A stretch of 64,000 bases of DNA from Nymphalis io (taxonomy: Eukaryota; Arthropoda; Insecta; Lepidoptera; Nymphalidae): contig NC_065913.1 of NCBI RefSeq assembly GCF_905147045.1, forward strand, positions 1,352,001 through 1,416,000, in the 5' to 3' direction. Positions 20,946 to 32,075 of the stretch are shown here, in pieces (position 1 is the first letter of the stretch; each line of letters begins with the position of its first letter). The position numbers were made by a program, and so were the translations under genes. A model generated the notes under the pieces. It did not search any database. It was given only the letters and a program-made list of their open reading frames with translations, and had not been told where the DNA came from.

Positions 20946-21654
20946 AAAAAATTGTAACTTCAACATATCTAATAGTGATATAATACTGCAACTTTATATA
21001 CATTGTTATGTAATAATAAATGTGATCTTTATATGATATTATAGGTTTCGTCGGAACATGATTTTGCTAAAAATGGGAAATATAATATATGTTTTTCTTT
21101 TTTTTTCTTCATGGTAACATAATCAAAATTCAAAGAATATTGTCATACAGATATTAAAGATTTTATTACCAATTTCCATGGCATGGCACGGTATAGTAGA
21201 ATGAGCAATGAAAACCTTCCAACAGAAGACGCCTAAGCCCAGCTGTGGTTGAAAATCTAAACCATATCATACAATCATATTGTAAAATATCTTCAGACAT
21301 TTATCAAAGAATAACCATTACGTTTGAAATATAACATAAGTTCATCTATAAAACATGCTAAATGTTCCAAATTATGATAATCTTTATAATGTCATTTGAA
21401 AGATTAAACTCATAAAATATATATATTCGACCTTCATTATATGACCAGATGTTTTATTCTCGTTAATTTTCGATATTGCTAAGTTATTGTTCAATCAATT
21501 GTTATATACTTGATACTATGTACAGTCATTTTTTATAATATATAAAATAAAAATAAAAAAACAAAATACACATTATAAATTTATAGCAAATAACATGTCG
21601 TCTAAAAGATCGTCCTGTGGCATTGTACCCAAGACGCCGGCTTTATTGCTTCCT
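20946..21654. other. AT-rich stretch with a faint SINE A tail
   Basis: 21188-21255 resembles an A tail ('gacgcctaagcccagctgtg'), low certainty. The rest shows nothing. Confidence 0.35.
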
Positions 21655-21776
21655 GCACTCTGGGTGGGAATCAGAACAGACATGTTCACACAAATGTCTG
21701 TCCTGGGTGGGAATCAAACCCACAACCTTCGGCGTAAAGGCAAGTATGTACTAACCACGCCAACTGGCTTGTCAAA
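21655..21776 (-). mobile_element. SINE C head fragment
   Basis: It contains 'gacatgttcacacaaatgtc', 'ctgggtgggaatcaaaccca' and 'ttcggcgtaaaggcaagtat'. 'ctgggtgggaatc' occurs twice, a small duplication. The body is missing. The ORF here is a shadow. Confidence 0.85.
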
Positions 21777-21942
21777 TAAACCCTTAAACTCTATATACGA
21801 GAATTAATATATGAAATCTTTGTACCCCTTTATATACCTAATATACCTAATATTCGGCGCACAGAGTGTCAGATTTGACAAAGTTAAAGTTTATATATAT
21901 TATCAGTACAGAAAAATAATATACAAACATGTTATCTATGAC

Positions 21943-22238
21943 CGCCTCGTTGGTTTAGTGGCTAGATGTAAGGCCGCAGACCCGGAGGTCCTGGGTTAAA
22001 TTCCTAGGTCGAGCCAATAAAAAGTAAATGGAAATTTGAATCAAAGCCGTCGGTCCTTCATCTGAACTCTTTTCGGTCGTGTCGGATTGCCGTCCCATCG
22101 GATTATGATGCTTGGGTAGAGAGAGTGCACTTGTGTTTGTGCCCACACTTATGCACTATAATATCTCCTGCGCAGTTGGCTGATCTTTCTTAAGATTGGC
22201 CGCGGTCTGGAGGACATTATTGTTATTATATTATCCGT
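21943..22238 (+). mobile_element. SINE B with internal deletion
   Basis: The head is intact (A box 'ttggtttagtggctagatgt'). About 75 bp are lost after 'aataaaaagtaaatgg'. It ends 'ggtctggaggacattattgt', with an (ATT)n-like tail. Confidence 0.9.
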
Positions 22239-22244
22239 ATATAA

Positions 22245-22345
22245 AAGAATAATTAACTGACATATTAACGCGCAGCCCAAACTACTGGCGCTAGATCCAC
22301 TGGGGATAGATAGAAGCCGCGGGTACAGCGCTATTATGAAATAAA
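22245..22345 (+). repeat. Repeat H copy
   Basis: 'aactgacatattaacgcgca' and 'gcccaaactactgg' lead into 'gaagccgcgggtacagcgct'. It is the longer of two H copies. The class is unknown, and similar sequence is common in Lepidoptera. Confidence 0.55.
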
Positions 22346-22794
22346 AAAAAAACATTCATAGTTTACGTTCATACTGCCAATGTCAAGAAACGCGTCAAAC
22401 TTAGAAATCAATAATGTATTTTTTAATATTTTCTTAGATTTTTTATTATAATTATGACAAGGTTTCATCTAGCTAAGCTTCAATTTTCCTCGCAAAGAAA
22501 TAAAAGATTGAAAACAGGCAGCATAGCATACTCCTATACATATTCCTATACATTTTGATGTAAATATGTCTGTTTTATTAGCAACTAGCTAACTGACATC
22601 GCATGGGTAGCATAAGGGTCCGCATTAAACACTTATATAATATAAGGTTATACATATGATAAGTGTGACGCGGCGCACACCAGTAAAGCTCCCAGTTGAC
22701 ATGTTTTTTCCGACATCTTGGACAATCACCGTCATATTTCAACCAATTTACACAAAACCACTTAAGCATATAAGCCATTAGGGCTTATATACCT
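22346..22794. other. AT-rich stretch
   Basis: A 66-codon minus frame at 22578-22778 shows no domain. Nothing else was recognised. Confidence 0.35.
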
Positions 22795-23095
22795 AAGTGA
22801 TCCTCAACCTATATCTTGTTGCGGCACACATTTAACGATTTCAAAATTTGGCGGCTCACAAAGAAAAATATCAGTTTAAAAATTATTTACTTACCTATAT
22901 TTACATACTGCGTAAAATAGATTGTGAACCCAATCAAATTTTATGGATTTAAATATATATTCCTCTTAGGAGGATTTTTCATTTTAAATCATATTATTTA
23001 ATTATATTAACATAATGATGTCTAAAATTTGGCGGCACACTTTTAGAATTTCGTGGCACACAAAAGTGCCGCGGCACAGTGGTTGAGAATCACTG
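22795..23095. mobile_element. hAT-type non-autonomous inverted-repeat element
   Basis: The left end 'aagtgatcctcaacc' and the right end 'ggttgagaatcactg' are inverted repeats of the CAGTG-starting type used by hAT transposons. Inside both ends 'gcggcac' repeats occur, and 'tttggcggc' appears twice near 22848 and 23030. There is no ORF. The flanking 8-bp duplication expected of hAT is too worn to confirm. Probably an old MITE. Confidence 0.65.
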
Positions 23096-23240
23096 ATCTA
23101 AACCTTCCTCGTGAATTCCTATTCGGTAGTTCTTCAATTAATTGCGTTCAGACCGACAGCCGTTTTATTTCTAGTATGTAGTGATGAATTATGGTTGAAC
23201 TTTGACCAATGGACGCCAACCAATATAATAACTATAAAGC

Positions 23241-23641
23241 CGATAAAGTAATAGTAATAATGTCATCCAGACCGATTTCGACCACGGCGGCCAATCTCAA
23301 GAGAGATTAGCCAACTACGCAGGAGATATTATATTTCACAAGTGTGTGCGCAAACACAGGTGCACTCTCTATTCCCTAACTCTCATAATCCGATGGGACG
23401 GCAATCCGACACGAACGAAAAGAGTTCAGGCGAAGGACCGACGGCTTTACGTGCTTTCCGAGGCACGGGAGTGTACGCACTTCCAAGACTTCCAACTTCC
23501 AGAATCCGGGCTGCTACTGAGAATTTTCTTACAGAAAAACGCAATAACTTTTTATTGGCCCAAGCTGAGAATTGAACCCAGGACCTCCGGGTCTGCGGCC
23601 TTATATCAAGCCACTAAATCAACGAGACAGTCGATAGAGTA
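23241..23641 (-). mobile_element. SINE B, full length with 10-bp TSD
   Basis: Element 23251-23631, flanked by 'cgataaagta' (23241-23250) and 'cgatagagta' (23632-23641), one mismatch. All B blocks are present. The head is at 23560-23631, ending 'cgagacagt'. The AT-rich tail is at 23251-23260. The 101- and 77-codon ORFs are shadows. Confidence 0.93.
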
Positions 23642-23756
23642 TACAGTGTAAATTTTCTCGACCGGAAGTGAGTCGATAGAACAGATATTTCTCCTCTGAT
23701 CTAGAATTCAAATCGAAACAACCACCATTGACTTTTAATATATTTAATTTGTTTAA

Positions 23757-23856
23757 AATTCATCTCTTGGTGTTAGAAGATGTCAGGAAACCTGCCTGTT
23801 TGTGATCAAATACAATAACTACAATGGAACAGCTGGAATAAACTCTACAATAGGTA
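23757..23856 (+). repeat. SINE A, degenerate body
   Basis: 'aaaattcatctcttggtg', 'aggaaacctgcctgt' and 'ggaataaactct' are in the correct order at about the expected spacing. Confidence 0.45.
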
Positions 23857-24259
23857 CAGTTACTGTGAAATCTTTAACATAAAAATCATTAAACGCTATA
23901 ATATGCTTAAAATACCTTCGTAATAATAAAAAATATCTTTATTATGACCATAAAATTGTAGGTTTTTTAATGACCGTCGACAATTTAGCGTTTCAATGTT
24001 TGCAATGTAAAACAGGGTACAATTGGTAACGATATACGACGTAGCTCTTATGCCTATGATAATAAGGTTGAAAATGTAGTATTCATATACAGTTTGGCCT
24101 TTCGTACGGTAGCTGAAGTATCCTCTTCGTTAAACTCTCCGTTGAGGACGGCTGTATATAGTTACGATCGTTTTGAATATATTTTTATTCATCCTCGCCG
24201 CTATAAATTTTCAATTATGAATATTTGAATATTCATAAATTTAAGCGTATAATGATTTC
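23857..24259. other. AT-rich stretch
   Basis: Nothing recognised. Confidence 0.35.
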
Positions 24260-24357
24260 AGCGCCATCTATTGGAGAAATGTGATACTAAATAGTATTTT
24301 ATTATCGATTGATAATTCGACAGCTAACAGTTTTTATTGCTTATTGCAGATGGCGCT
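24260..24357. repeat. Inverted pair of 'agcgccatct' motifs
   Basis: agcgccatct at 24260-24269 and its perfect complement at 24348-24357, 78 bp apart. Related motifs follow at 24471 (agcgacatct), 24530 (agatggcgtt) and 24728 (agcgccattt). These may be remains of a small inverted-repeat element. Confidence 0.4.
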
Positions 24358-25271
24358 ATGTGATTTGATATTTATTTATGTAGATGTATTATCATTTAAA
24401 CTATTGAAAACTCAAATAATATAATATATTCAATACATTAGTTTCTTATAATTATTGTACGCTAAATTAGCGACATCTGTTACATTAAAAAAAACTATCT
24501 ATTTTAATATTGACAACTATCAAAGAAAGATGGCGTTGGTAGATGTCAAAATTAAAATTCTTCTTAAAAATAAATCATTATTTATTATTATTATTATGCT
24601 AGAATGATAAAACTTAGCGACATTATTATACCACTAACTTAAATTGACTTTAATTTTTTAATAAGTAAAGGTCGTAGTAAGACTTTAAAAGTAAACTGGT
24701 CATAAGTAACTCTTGTAAACACTTTGAAGCGCCATTTTACTTTACGGTTAAATATAAAGCATTTATCGGATCGGAATGTTATACGTAAACGTACGGTAAC
24801 GTACTCGACAGTTTCTTTTATTTACATATTATCAAATATCTATGTTTCGTACAAAGAAAGCCTTTATAAAACGTTGGAATTTAATTCGGAAATAGTACGA
24901 GCTTAATTACACCGTATACGCAGCTTTTGATTTATGCCCAGGCCTACAAGGGGCCGGCCTAGGTCCGCCAGCCGAGGCCAAGTATAGGCTATTACTCTGT
25001 ATTTGAATATATATCTGTTAAAAATGCACGGATTGAATGATTGCTGGATTTCGTGTATGAACTATTTAATTTTATGTAATTTATATACTTTTGTTTTTTC
25101 TTTTAAAAGTATCTTTAATGCGGAATAATTTGAATATATTATTATGTAATATATGTCTGATGAATTAAATTAATTCCTTAAAGATATCTATAACCTTTTA
25201 GATCCTATTATTAATTAGAGATTTTTATTAAATGATAATTTTAATTTATTCTGAATATACTTAGTACTAAT
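24358..25271. other. AT-rich stretch with a small GC island
   Basis: 24935-24982 is a GC-rich patch ('aaggggccggcctaggtcc') in otherwise AT-rich DNA. A 60-codon frame at 24724-24906 has no support. Confidence 0.35.
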
Positions 25272-25315
25272 AAATACCTAACCAGACGAGCTTGCACAAA
25301 ACTCTACCATCAGTA
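25272..25315 (-). repeat. Repeat D start fragment
   Basis: 'cctaaccagacgagcttgca' and 'aactctaccatcagta' match the reversed first 45 bp of D. Confidence 0.7.
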
Positions 25316-26134
25316 GAATAATCTAGAATGTTAATTGATAATTTATTTATAAAATTCCGTAGAGTTTTTTAACATCGAACTAGTAATAATTCTACTTACG
25401 GATACACGTAATTGCCTTGAACATAATAAGTTCGAATTTTACGTTTCGTTCATAATCTCGAGGCAGCGGAAGCTGATCGTTTTATTACACAAACAGGTTT
25501 CAGAACTCGTATTATCGTAGACTCTGCCCTAACTTATAAGATGACGCTCACACACGCTCTACAAATAACAAACCGTAAATCCCACTGTTGGGATAATGCC
25601 TCCTTTAATTTCGACAAGATGCATCCGCGTGATGTTTTTATAATCTGTCAATTTAGTATGTAAGTCTTTAACTAACATACTCATGTTATTTAATAGATAA
25701 ATAATAGAATAACTTCTAAGTTTCTTCATTTCACCGGTTCGATATGTATAGATTCTACCAGGACGAACCGTGCCACCCGTGGTCGATTCAAAAGTGGCCC
25801 TTAAAAGCTTGCTAGGATAGAAAATTATTAAGGGGTTTATTTATTTATTTAATAGGAACACTAAGGGTTTTATTGATGGTGTTTCGAATATAAATAAATA
25901 AAATTATTAATAATCAAGTAGCGGATGTAACGCCTTTGTTGTGTATGTTCGTTCGTTCGCTTATAACTCGTACCGTATGATATAATAACCGGTCGGTACT
26001 CGATACGTATGAAATCGTGAATGGAAGGAAACGAGCGGTATCTTGATGACTGCACTTACACCGTTGTTTGGAGATTTTTTTTTAAAGTAATTTGATTAAT
26101 TTTATTGTTTTTTTTAATAATACTTTTTTTTAAT
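25316..26134. other. Mostly unique AT-rich stretch
   Basis: 25578-25620 weakly resembles a reversed A tail ('cccactgttgggataatgcc'). Nothing else was recognised. Confidence 0.35.
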
Positions 26135-26233
26135 TAAACCCGCACTGGAGCAGCGTGGTGGAATAACCTCCAAACCTTCTCCTCAAAAAGGGAGGCCTTT
26201 AGCGCAGCAGTGGGACATTCACAGGCTGTTACG
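26135..26233 (+). repeat. SINE A 3' half
   Basis: It starts 'cccgcactggagcagcgtgg' and ends 'acattcacaggctgttacg'. Confidence 0.85.
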
Positions 26234-26235
26234 GA

Positions 26236-26297
26236 AATTATTTGAATCTGGGCAAGTGCTGCTAAGTGATCTCGTGCTTGGCGGTAAAAGCAAACGT
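26236..26297 (+). repeat. SINE A head-to-body fragment
   Basis: 'atttgaatctgggcaagtgc' then 'gatctcgtgcttggcggtaa'. It lies directly after the A tail, so order is tail then head. Confidence 0.6.
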
Positions 26298-26570
26298 TAC
26301 TGTATTAGGCTTTTGTTATAAGCATCCTGGGTTCAATCTAAAGTATGGAACTTGGGATTTGAACCTGAAGGATCTGCTCTCTGCAGCCAGCAAGCAAGGA
26401 ATGCAACTTACTTATTTATTCTGTATGGAACTTTGATGTTACAATACTTAATAATTTAGTTTATACAAGAGATAAGAATAATATTTGAGAGAGGGTAGGT
26501 ATTCAAAATAGTCTTGATTTATATAGTAATACAAAACATGTTATTGTAATTAATATTTGTTACAGCTGGA
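26298..26570. other. AT-rich stretch
   Basis: 26345-26398 weakly resembles a reversed B head ('gggatttgaacctgaaggat'). Confidence 0.3.
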
Positions 26571-26911
26571 ACATACTTCTCATACAGTACAATACAGTAC
26601 ACTAACAGCCTGTTAATGTCCCACTGCTGGGCTAAGGCCTCCTCTCCCTTTTGAGGAGAAGGTTTGGAGCTTATTCCACCACGCTGCTCCAATGCGGGTT
26701 GGTAGAATACACATGTGGCAGAATTTCAATGAAATTAGACACATGCATCCTCACGATGTTTTCCTTCACCTTCAAGCACGTGATGAATTATAATCACAAA
26801 TTAAGCACATGAAAATTCAGTGGTGCTTGCCCGGATTTGAACTCACGATTGTCAGTTAAGATTCACGTCCTAACCACTAGGCTACCTCGGCTTTTATACA
26901 TACTTCTCATA
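26571..26911 (-). mobile_element. SINE A, full length with 14-bp TSD
   Basis: Flanked by exact 'acatacttctcata' at 26571-26584 and 26898-26911. Element 26585-26897, with head at the right end ('ctacctcggctttt') and tail at the left. The tail is extended by 'cagtacaatacagtac', a variable tail repeat. Confidence 0.95.
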
Positions 26912-27305
26912 ATATTCGTTTCGGTGTAAACGTGGCCGCACTTTTCATTCATGCGTCTTCAATAAATTAATTTGTAACATAATCAGTTCCTTAATTCTGT
27001 TCTCCACGAATTGACGGACAGGTTTTCTGCCTTCTTAATAGTTTTTTTTTAACTCATTCATGATTTGATCAAAGTTTTCATTTTATTGAACAGGTGTTTA
27101 TAACAACCTGTTTTTAATTGATTATGATATTTTAACGAGATATACCACTATTGGACATACCTTCAATAGTGGTGAGGAGTTACCATGGTACTCACCACAC
27201 AACCATGACTTATAATGTTGTTGGTCTGAACATGCTTCGTTTGTTTAGCTGTTAATGTTATACAGACTTCGAGAGAGCAGCAAGCAGGGTTTGCAAGTTT
27301 TTGTT
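26912..27305. other. AT-rich stretch
   Basis: Nothing recognised. Confidence 0.35.
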
Positions 27306-27386
27306 TATAAAGCACGTAAAGCGTTTGTCCCGGCACTTAACCTCTCTGGCCGTGTCGGATTACCGTCTCATCGTACTATGACAAAA
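27306..27386 (+). repeat. SINE B body fragment
   Basis: 'aaagcacgtaaagcgtttgt' then 'ggccgtgtcggattaccgtc'. Confidence 0.7.
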
Positions 27387-27522
27387 AAGTAAGCAAGTAC
27401 ATAAGCTTTATTGCGAGCCCCATTGACAGCTTCTAAGGTTGAATTAAAAAGTTGCCAACGTTTTTATATATAGTTATGTCTCATCTATGCGATTATATAA
27501 ATATATATATATCGTTACATAT

Positions 27523-27813
27523 GCCGATATGAACGAAATGTTCTAGTGGTTGGAACGCATAAATCTTAACTGATGTTCGTGGGTTCAAACTCGGGCGAGC
27601 ACCACTGAATTGTCATGTGCTTAATTTGTTTTTATAACTCATTTCGTGCTTTACGGTAAAGGAAAACATCGTGAGGATTTCACTGAAATTCTGCCACATG
27701 TATATTCCAACAACCCGTTTTGGAGCAGCGTGGTGGAATAAGCTCCAAACCTTCTCCTCAAAAAAAGGAGAGGAGGCCTTAGCCCAGCAGTTGGACATTC
27801 ACAGGCTGTTACT
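27523..27813 (+). mobile_element. SINE A, near full length
   Basis: Head at 27523-27605 ('gtgggttcaaactcgggcga'). The 'aaacctgcatgtgtctaatt' block is deleted after 'catcgtgagg'. End 'acattcacaggctgttacta'. ORFs of 61-77 codons here are shadows. Confidence 0.9.
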
Positions 27814-27857
27814 AATACATATATATGAAAGTATTCCATCAGACAGAATTTTATCCG

Positions 27858-27957
27858 ACAAATGCACAATGTTTTCCTTCAATGTTAGGCACATAAAAAA
27901 TTAGTGCCCGCATTGCATCAGAATCACGTGTTCTCACTGTGCTATATCGGCTCGATT
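27858..27957 (-). repeat. SINE A head half, degenerate
   Basis: 'aatgttttccttcaatgtta', 'ttagtgcccgcattgcatca' and 'gctatatcggctcg' match a reversed A head. It faces the copy at 27523-27813. Confidence 0.6.
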
Positions 27958-27987
27958 TAATAATCTATGAAAGTTTAATATAATGTA

Positions 27988-28099
27988 TAATATTATCCCG
28001 GGACATTATTCACACACGGCCATCTGATCCCAAACTAAGCAGAGCTTGTACTATGGAAACCAGACAGCTGACGTACTACATATACTACTTTGCTTTTGT
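27988..28099 (-). repeat. SINE C, first part, interrupted by SINE B
   Basis: It runs from 'tcccgggacattattcacac' to 'tatactactttgcttttgt'. The rest of this C copy is at 28479-28598. Confidence 0.9.
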
Positions 28100-28478
28100 G
28101 ACTGCCTCGTTGGTCTAGTGGCTTGATATAAGGCCGCAGACCCGGAGGTCCTGGGTTCAATTCCCAGGTCGGGCCATTAAAAAGTTATTGGGTTTTTCTG
28201 TCAGAAAATTCTCAGTAGCAGCCTGGTCTCTGGAAGTTGGAAGTGTGTACACTCCCATGCCTCGGAAAGCACGTAAAGCCGTTGGTCCTGCGCCTGAACT
28301 CTTTCCGGTCGTGTCGGATTGCCGTCCCATCGGATTATGAGAGTTAGGGAATAGAGAGTGCACCAGTGTTTGAGCACATACTTGTGCACTATAATATCTC
28401 CTGCGTAGTTGGCTCATCTCTCTTGAGATTGGCCGCCGTGGCCGAAATCGGTTTGGAGGACATTATTATTATTATTAT
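28100..28478 (+). mobile_element. SINE B, full length, inserted in SINE C
   Basis: The last 17 bases before it (28083-28099) recur right after it (28479-28495) with one mismatch, a long target-site duplication. The head, body and (ATT)5 tail (28463-28478) are complete. The B copy is therefore younger than the C copy. The ORFs on the minus strand are shadows. Confidence 0.97.
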
Positions 28479-28598
28479 TACTACTTTGATTTTGTAAATA
28501 CATACTTGTATAGATATTTACACCCAGACTAAGGAAAATCAGACATGTTCATACACACAAATGTCTGTTCTGGGTCATCACGCCAACTGGATCGTCGT
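28479..28598 (-). repeat. SINE C, second part
   Basis: It continues at the target duplication into 'cagacatgttcatacacaca' and 'cacgccaactgg'. The B-box region of the head is deleted. It ends at a short (GTC)n run at 28592-28606. Confidence 0.88.
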
Positions 28599-29063
28599 CG
28601 TCGTCGTAGTTTATTATATCAAATGTCAAATTTTAATTAAATATATAAAGATGTAATTTAAAAATAATTCCCTTACAATTGAACGCGTGAAACGACAATA
28701 ATTCCGGCGCCATTTCTCGAGTCGTATTTCAGTTTCTTTGAAAAATGAATCTGTTGTCACGGAGCTGGCAATAAGGGATGTTGAATCTTTAAAAAAAAAA
28801 TCTTCTTTACTCCAATGTCCAAGTTCTTCAACTGCAAATAGAACAATGGATTAATTTGAAATTAATTTAATATTGCTTAAGAGTCTTTCTTATCCTTCTT
28901 ATCCGTTAAAAATAGCTACTTTAACGTTAGCTACCACAAAACAGCAATACTATGTATTGTTATAATATGAATAGTAACACGCATCTTTTATGACACGTAT
29001 TTTTTTAAACGTGACATTTAAATTTATTGATTGATCAAGTTAAACTTGTTTGAAGAATTTTAG
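28599..29063. other. AT-rich stretch with a trace of repeat D
   Basis: 28930-28962 matches the D block 'ctaccacaaaacagcaatac'. Nothing else was recognised. Confidence 0.35.
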
Positions 29064-29241
29064 TATAGAAGCGATCACCTTTTTTAACGCTAGAATAACG
29101 TATTACGCGTTTCCTCAACGGGAACAGTAGAGTGGGTATGTGGGGATCGCCAGTGTCCGAGTGAGCCCCGAACATTGGAATACCCAATAAAAATCCAGCG
29201 CTACCCTTTCCAGGAGCGCCTGTTATAGAAGCGATCACCTT
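29064..29241 (-). mobile_element. Repeat J with 18-bp flanking direct repeats
   Basis: 'tatagaagcgatcacctt' occurs exactly at 29064-29081 and 29224-29241. Between them lies a 142-bp unit related to 56012-56170. On the minus strand it reads 'ggtattccaatgttcggggc', 'cactcggacactggcgatcc' and ends in TTAAAA. The structure fits a 5'-truncated retroposon with a target-site duplication. The family is unknown to me. The 70-codon ORF is a shadow. Confidence 0.6.
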
Positions 29242-29550
29242 ACCCAACGAAGGAATACTTTAAATTAAATTTAATCTCAATTATATAATTTATTTATTGC
29301 GTCATCATTTTATAGATGGTGCAGTTGGCAACACTGATATCAACTACGCGTGGAACTATGAGGATCAGCTTGTATAATATATTAATTATAGGTATACTTT
29401 GTTGCAAGGCTTTGTGCCCAGACGGGTACATGCAATGAGGTCCATCACAACTGAGTTTTACATATTTAACACAACTTACACTGGCTCATTTACCATTAAA
29501 GGAACACTGGTAGCATATCTCTTTTTAATATATCGATATCATATCCGTTT
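29242..29550. other. AT-rich stretch with a D fragment
   Basis: 29474-29510 ('acttacactggctcatttac') is a minus-strand D block. The rest is unassigned. Confidence 0.4.
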
Positions 29551-29769
29551 GACTGCCTCGGTGGTCTAGTGGCTTGATGTATAGCAGCAGACCCGGAGGT
29601 CCTGGGTTCAATTCAAGTTCGGGCCAATAAAAAGGTATTGGATTTTTCTGTCAGAAAATTCTCAGTAGCATCCCGGAGTCGGGAAGTTGGAAATGTTTAT
29701 ACTCCCGTGCCTCGGAAAGCATGTAAAGCCGTTCGCCGTGGCCGAAATCGCTCTGGAGGACATTATACT
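29551..29769 (+). mobile_element. SINE B with large internal deletion
   Basis: The head and first half are intact to 'agcatgtaaagccgtt', then it jumps to 'cgccgtggccgaaatcgctc' and the end 'ctggaggacattat'. About 150 bp are missing. The break lies at a short shared 'gccg', which fits a microhomology deletion. Confidence 0.92.
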
Positions 29770-30804
29770 ATTATATCATTTTGAATAATAACAGCAAAAT
29801 GTAATACCATTTACATGAGAAATAGCAAACGATAGGCTTAGCGTTAGCAGTTTAAAACATCTGCTTATGATGTAGTGTAAAGTCATATTTCATAAAACAA
29901 TATAAGTCATATAACAATAGAACTATTCTGCAATATAATCGAAAACCATCACAGAACACACCGTGAAATAAAAGAAACTGATATGCGACATTGACTGTAA
30001 TGATCATAATATTTAAAGGTTACAAGAACCAAATTAGCATAACACCATGAGTCGGTTTTCAATTAACAAATGAGATAACGGACTGAGATAACGAACGGAA
30101 TGAGTTCTTACAGAATATCATACAAGGCACGTAAAATCATATAATTTTACTATGACCGCTTCAGAATGGGGGGGGGGGAATCTCAAATGTCTAACTGCCT
30201 CTGATCTCTTAGCCAGAGTATAAATTGATTTAAAATATAAAGCTTATTTATTGACATAGCACTAATTATATTTATTCAAGTCTATTGCCACTATTGTTTA
30301 GAGGTTAGCTTATTATATTGACTTCCGGAGTTTCAGTATTAGTTTTCTGAGATTAATACGTTCAAAATAATACACGAAGTCTACAATATTACTATGGATA
30401 TGTATAGATATACTTGATTCAATTATATACCATTTTCAGGTAAGAGAAGCAATAATTGAAAAAAAAATCAAACATATAAACATTAACACACACACCAAAG
30501 ACATTCGCCTGAACGTACACACAATATTCTCTCTATACTCATTACTTTAGTTTAGAATAAACCTAGGTTTACTTAATACTCTAGTTCTTACTAATTCTTT
30601 AGTTTAAATACACATTTTAAGTATTTTTGTCTTCATTCCACAATTTTATATAAAAACTGTTGGATTACTTATAAATAAATAAGTACTTTGGAGTCGTCCT
30701 TTAACTCGGAGTATAATATATTCTAACGGTAAAAGCCGGTTTATCCACAGACTTAGTGCTTACTATTTCCTATCAATTTATAACAAAGGTATGTTAATAA
30801 ATTT
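29770..30804. other. Repeat-poor AT-rich stretch
   Basis: It contains an 11-base G run at 30168-30178. No ORF of note. Confidence 0.4.
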
Positions 30805-31064
30805 GACGGGTCGGTTGGCGTAGTTGGTAGATACTTGCCTTTTACGCCGAAGGTTGTGGGTTCGTTTCCCACCCAGCACAGACATTTGTGTGCATGAACG
30901 TGTCTGTTGTCCTGTTTGTCCAGAGTCTCTGTGTAATTATCTATGTAAGTATGTATTAAATAAATGTTAAATATATCAATTGTCTGGTTTCCATAGTACA
31001 AGCTCTGCTTAGCTTGGGATCAGATGTCCGTGTGTGAATAATATCCCAGAATATTATTATTATA
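30805..31064 (+). mobile_element. SINE C, near full length
   Basis: The head reads 'ggtcggttggcgtagttggt' and 'tgggttcgtttcccaccca'. It carries a small duplication ('gtctgttgtcctgtttgtcc'). The (TAT)n end is at 31052-31064. Confidence 0.9.
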
Positions 31065-31159
31065 AGATTTATTTATGAAACAAATACTAACTCCACCATT
31101 ATTCAATCTAGTATTGAATAATACTTTCTTGGTACGCGAATATTAAAAGTGGCAAAGCA
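31065..31159. other. Short AT-rich spacer
   Basis: Nothing recognised. Confidence 0.3.
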
Positions 31160-31437
31160 GTAGGGCTTACGTAAAGCCCTACCGCTCTGTACAAGCCCGT
31201 CTGGGTATATACCACCTACTCCTCAGATATTACATAGCAATACTTAGAATTGTGGTGTTCCAGTATAAAAGATGAGTGAGCTAGTGTAACAAAAGGTATA
31301 AGGGATATGTCATCTTAGATCCCAAGGTTGGTGTTGGCGCATTGGCGATGGATTCGGTTAATATTTATTACAGTAAAAATGTCCATGGGCTATGGTGACC
31401 ACTTACCCTACTTACTTTATTTTATATAAAAAATATA
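31160..31437 (+). repeat. Repeat D with a duplicated start
   Basis: The first 20 bp occur twice in opposite orientation ('gtagggctt' and 'aagccctac' around 'acgta'), then the copy continues. It ends 'attttatataaaaaa'. Confidence 0.85.
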
Positions 31438-31812
31438 CCTTATTTATTATTGACATTTTAATTATTATTGTTCTTCAAGTATAAAAAATAACATATGTTT
31501 TAAAAAAAAAAGGCAAAGACGTGCTATGCATTTCATTATACGTGTGTACTTTCAAAGCTCCATTTTAACGCTTTGAGTTCAAAGAAGGACCATCCTGTTA
31601 ATCTACTAAGCTCGAGGCGGTTGACTCGACCCAAGCTAAAACTTAGGCGAGTTTAATTAATTACTAGAATTGCGACCAACTTGGTGTTTGTGTTGCAAAC
31701 TTTGATCCAACACTGTGAGGTGATAATATGTATTGCTTATTATTATCGGCCTTGCGAACTAGTGCGCAAGTTATCCCAAAGGTATGATATGAATATTACT
31801 TCATTAGCTTAT
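31438..31812. other. AT-rich stretch
   Basis: Nothing recognised. Confidence 0.35.
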
Positions 31813-31925
31813 TATGAATTGACAGCGGTAAAGGAAAACTTCATGAGGAGACCTGCATGAATTGGAAGGAAATTGTGCTATCTGTGTATCCATCGAACCA
31901 CATTGGTACAGCGTGGTTTATAACG
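31813..31925 (+). repeat. SINE A middle part, degenerate
   Basis: 'ggtaaaggaaaacttcatga', 'cgaaccacattggtacagcg'. It shares the 'ccacattgg' variant with the copy at 19993-20124. Confidence 0.7.
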
Positions 31926-32075
31926 ATTTGTCCATTTGAGGCTTAATTTGAAGCCACGTACTTAAAAACTAGCCACCAGACCAACGAGCTAATCAAGTCT
32001 ATCAGTTTAGAAGATATTGCGGGAAGAACAAACAAACAAAAGCAACTCTTTATCAAATTTTCTTAAAATAAATGG
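31926..32075. other. AT-rich stretch
   Basis: 31965-31998 weakly resembles a reversed B head ('ccaccagaccaacgag'). Confidence 0.3.

Noticed and set aside
23346..23651. 101-codon ORF and overlapping frames
   Set aside because: They lie wholly within a SINE B copy. The same peptide appears in shadow ORFs at every other B copy.
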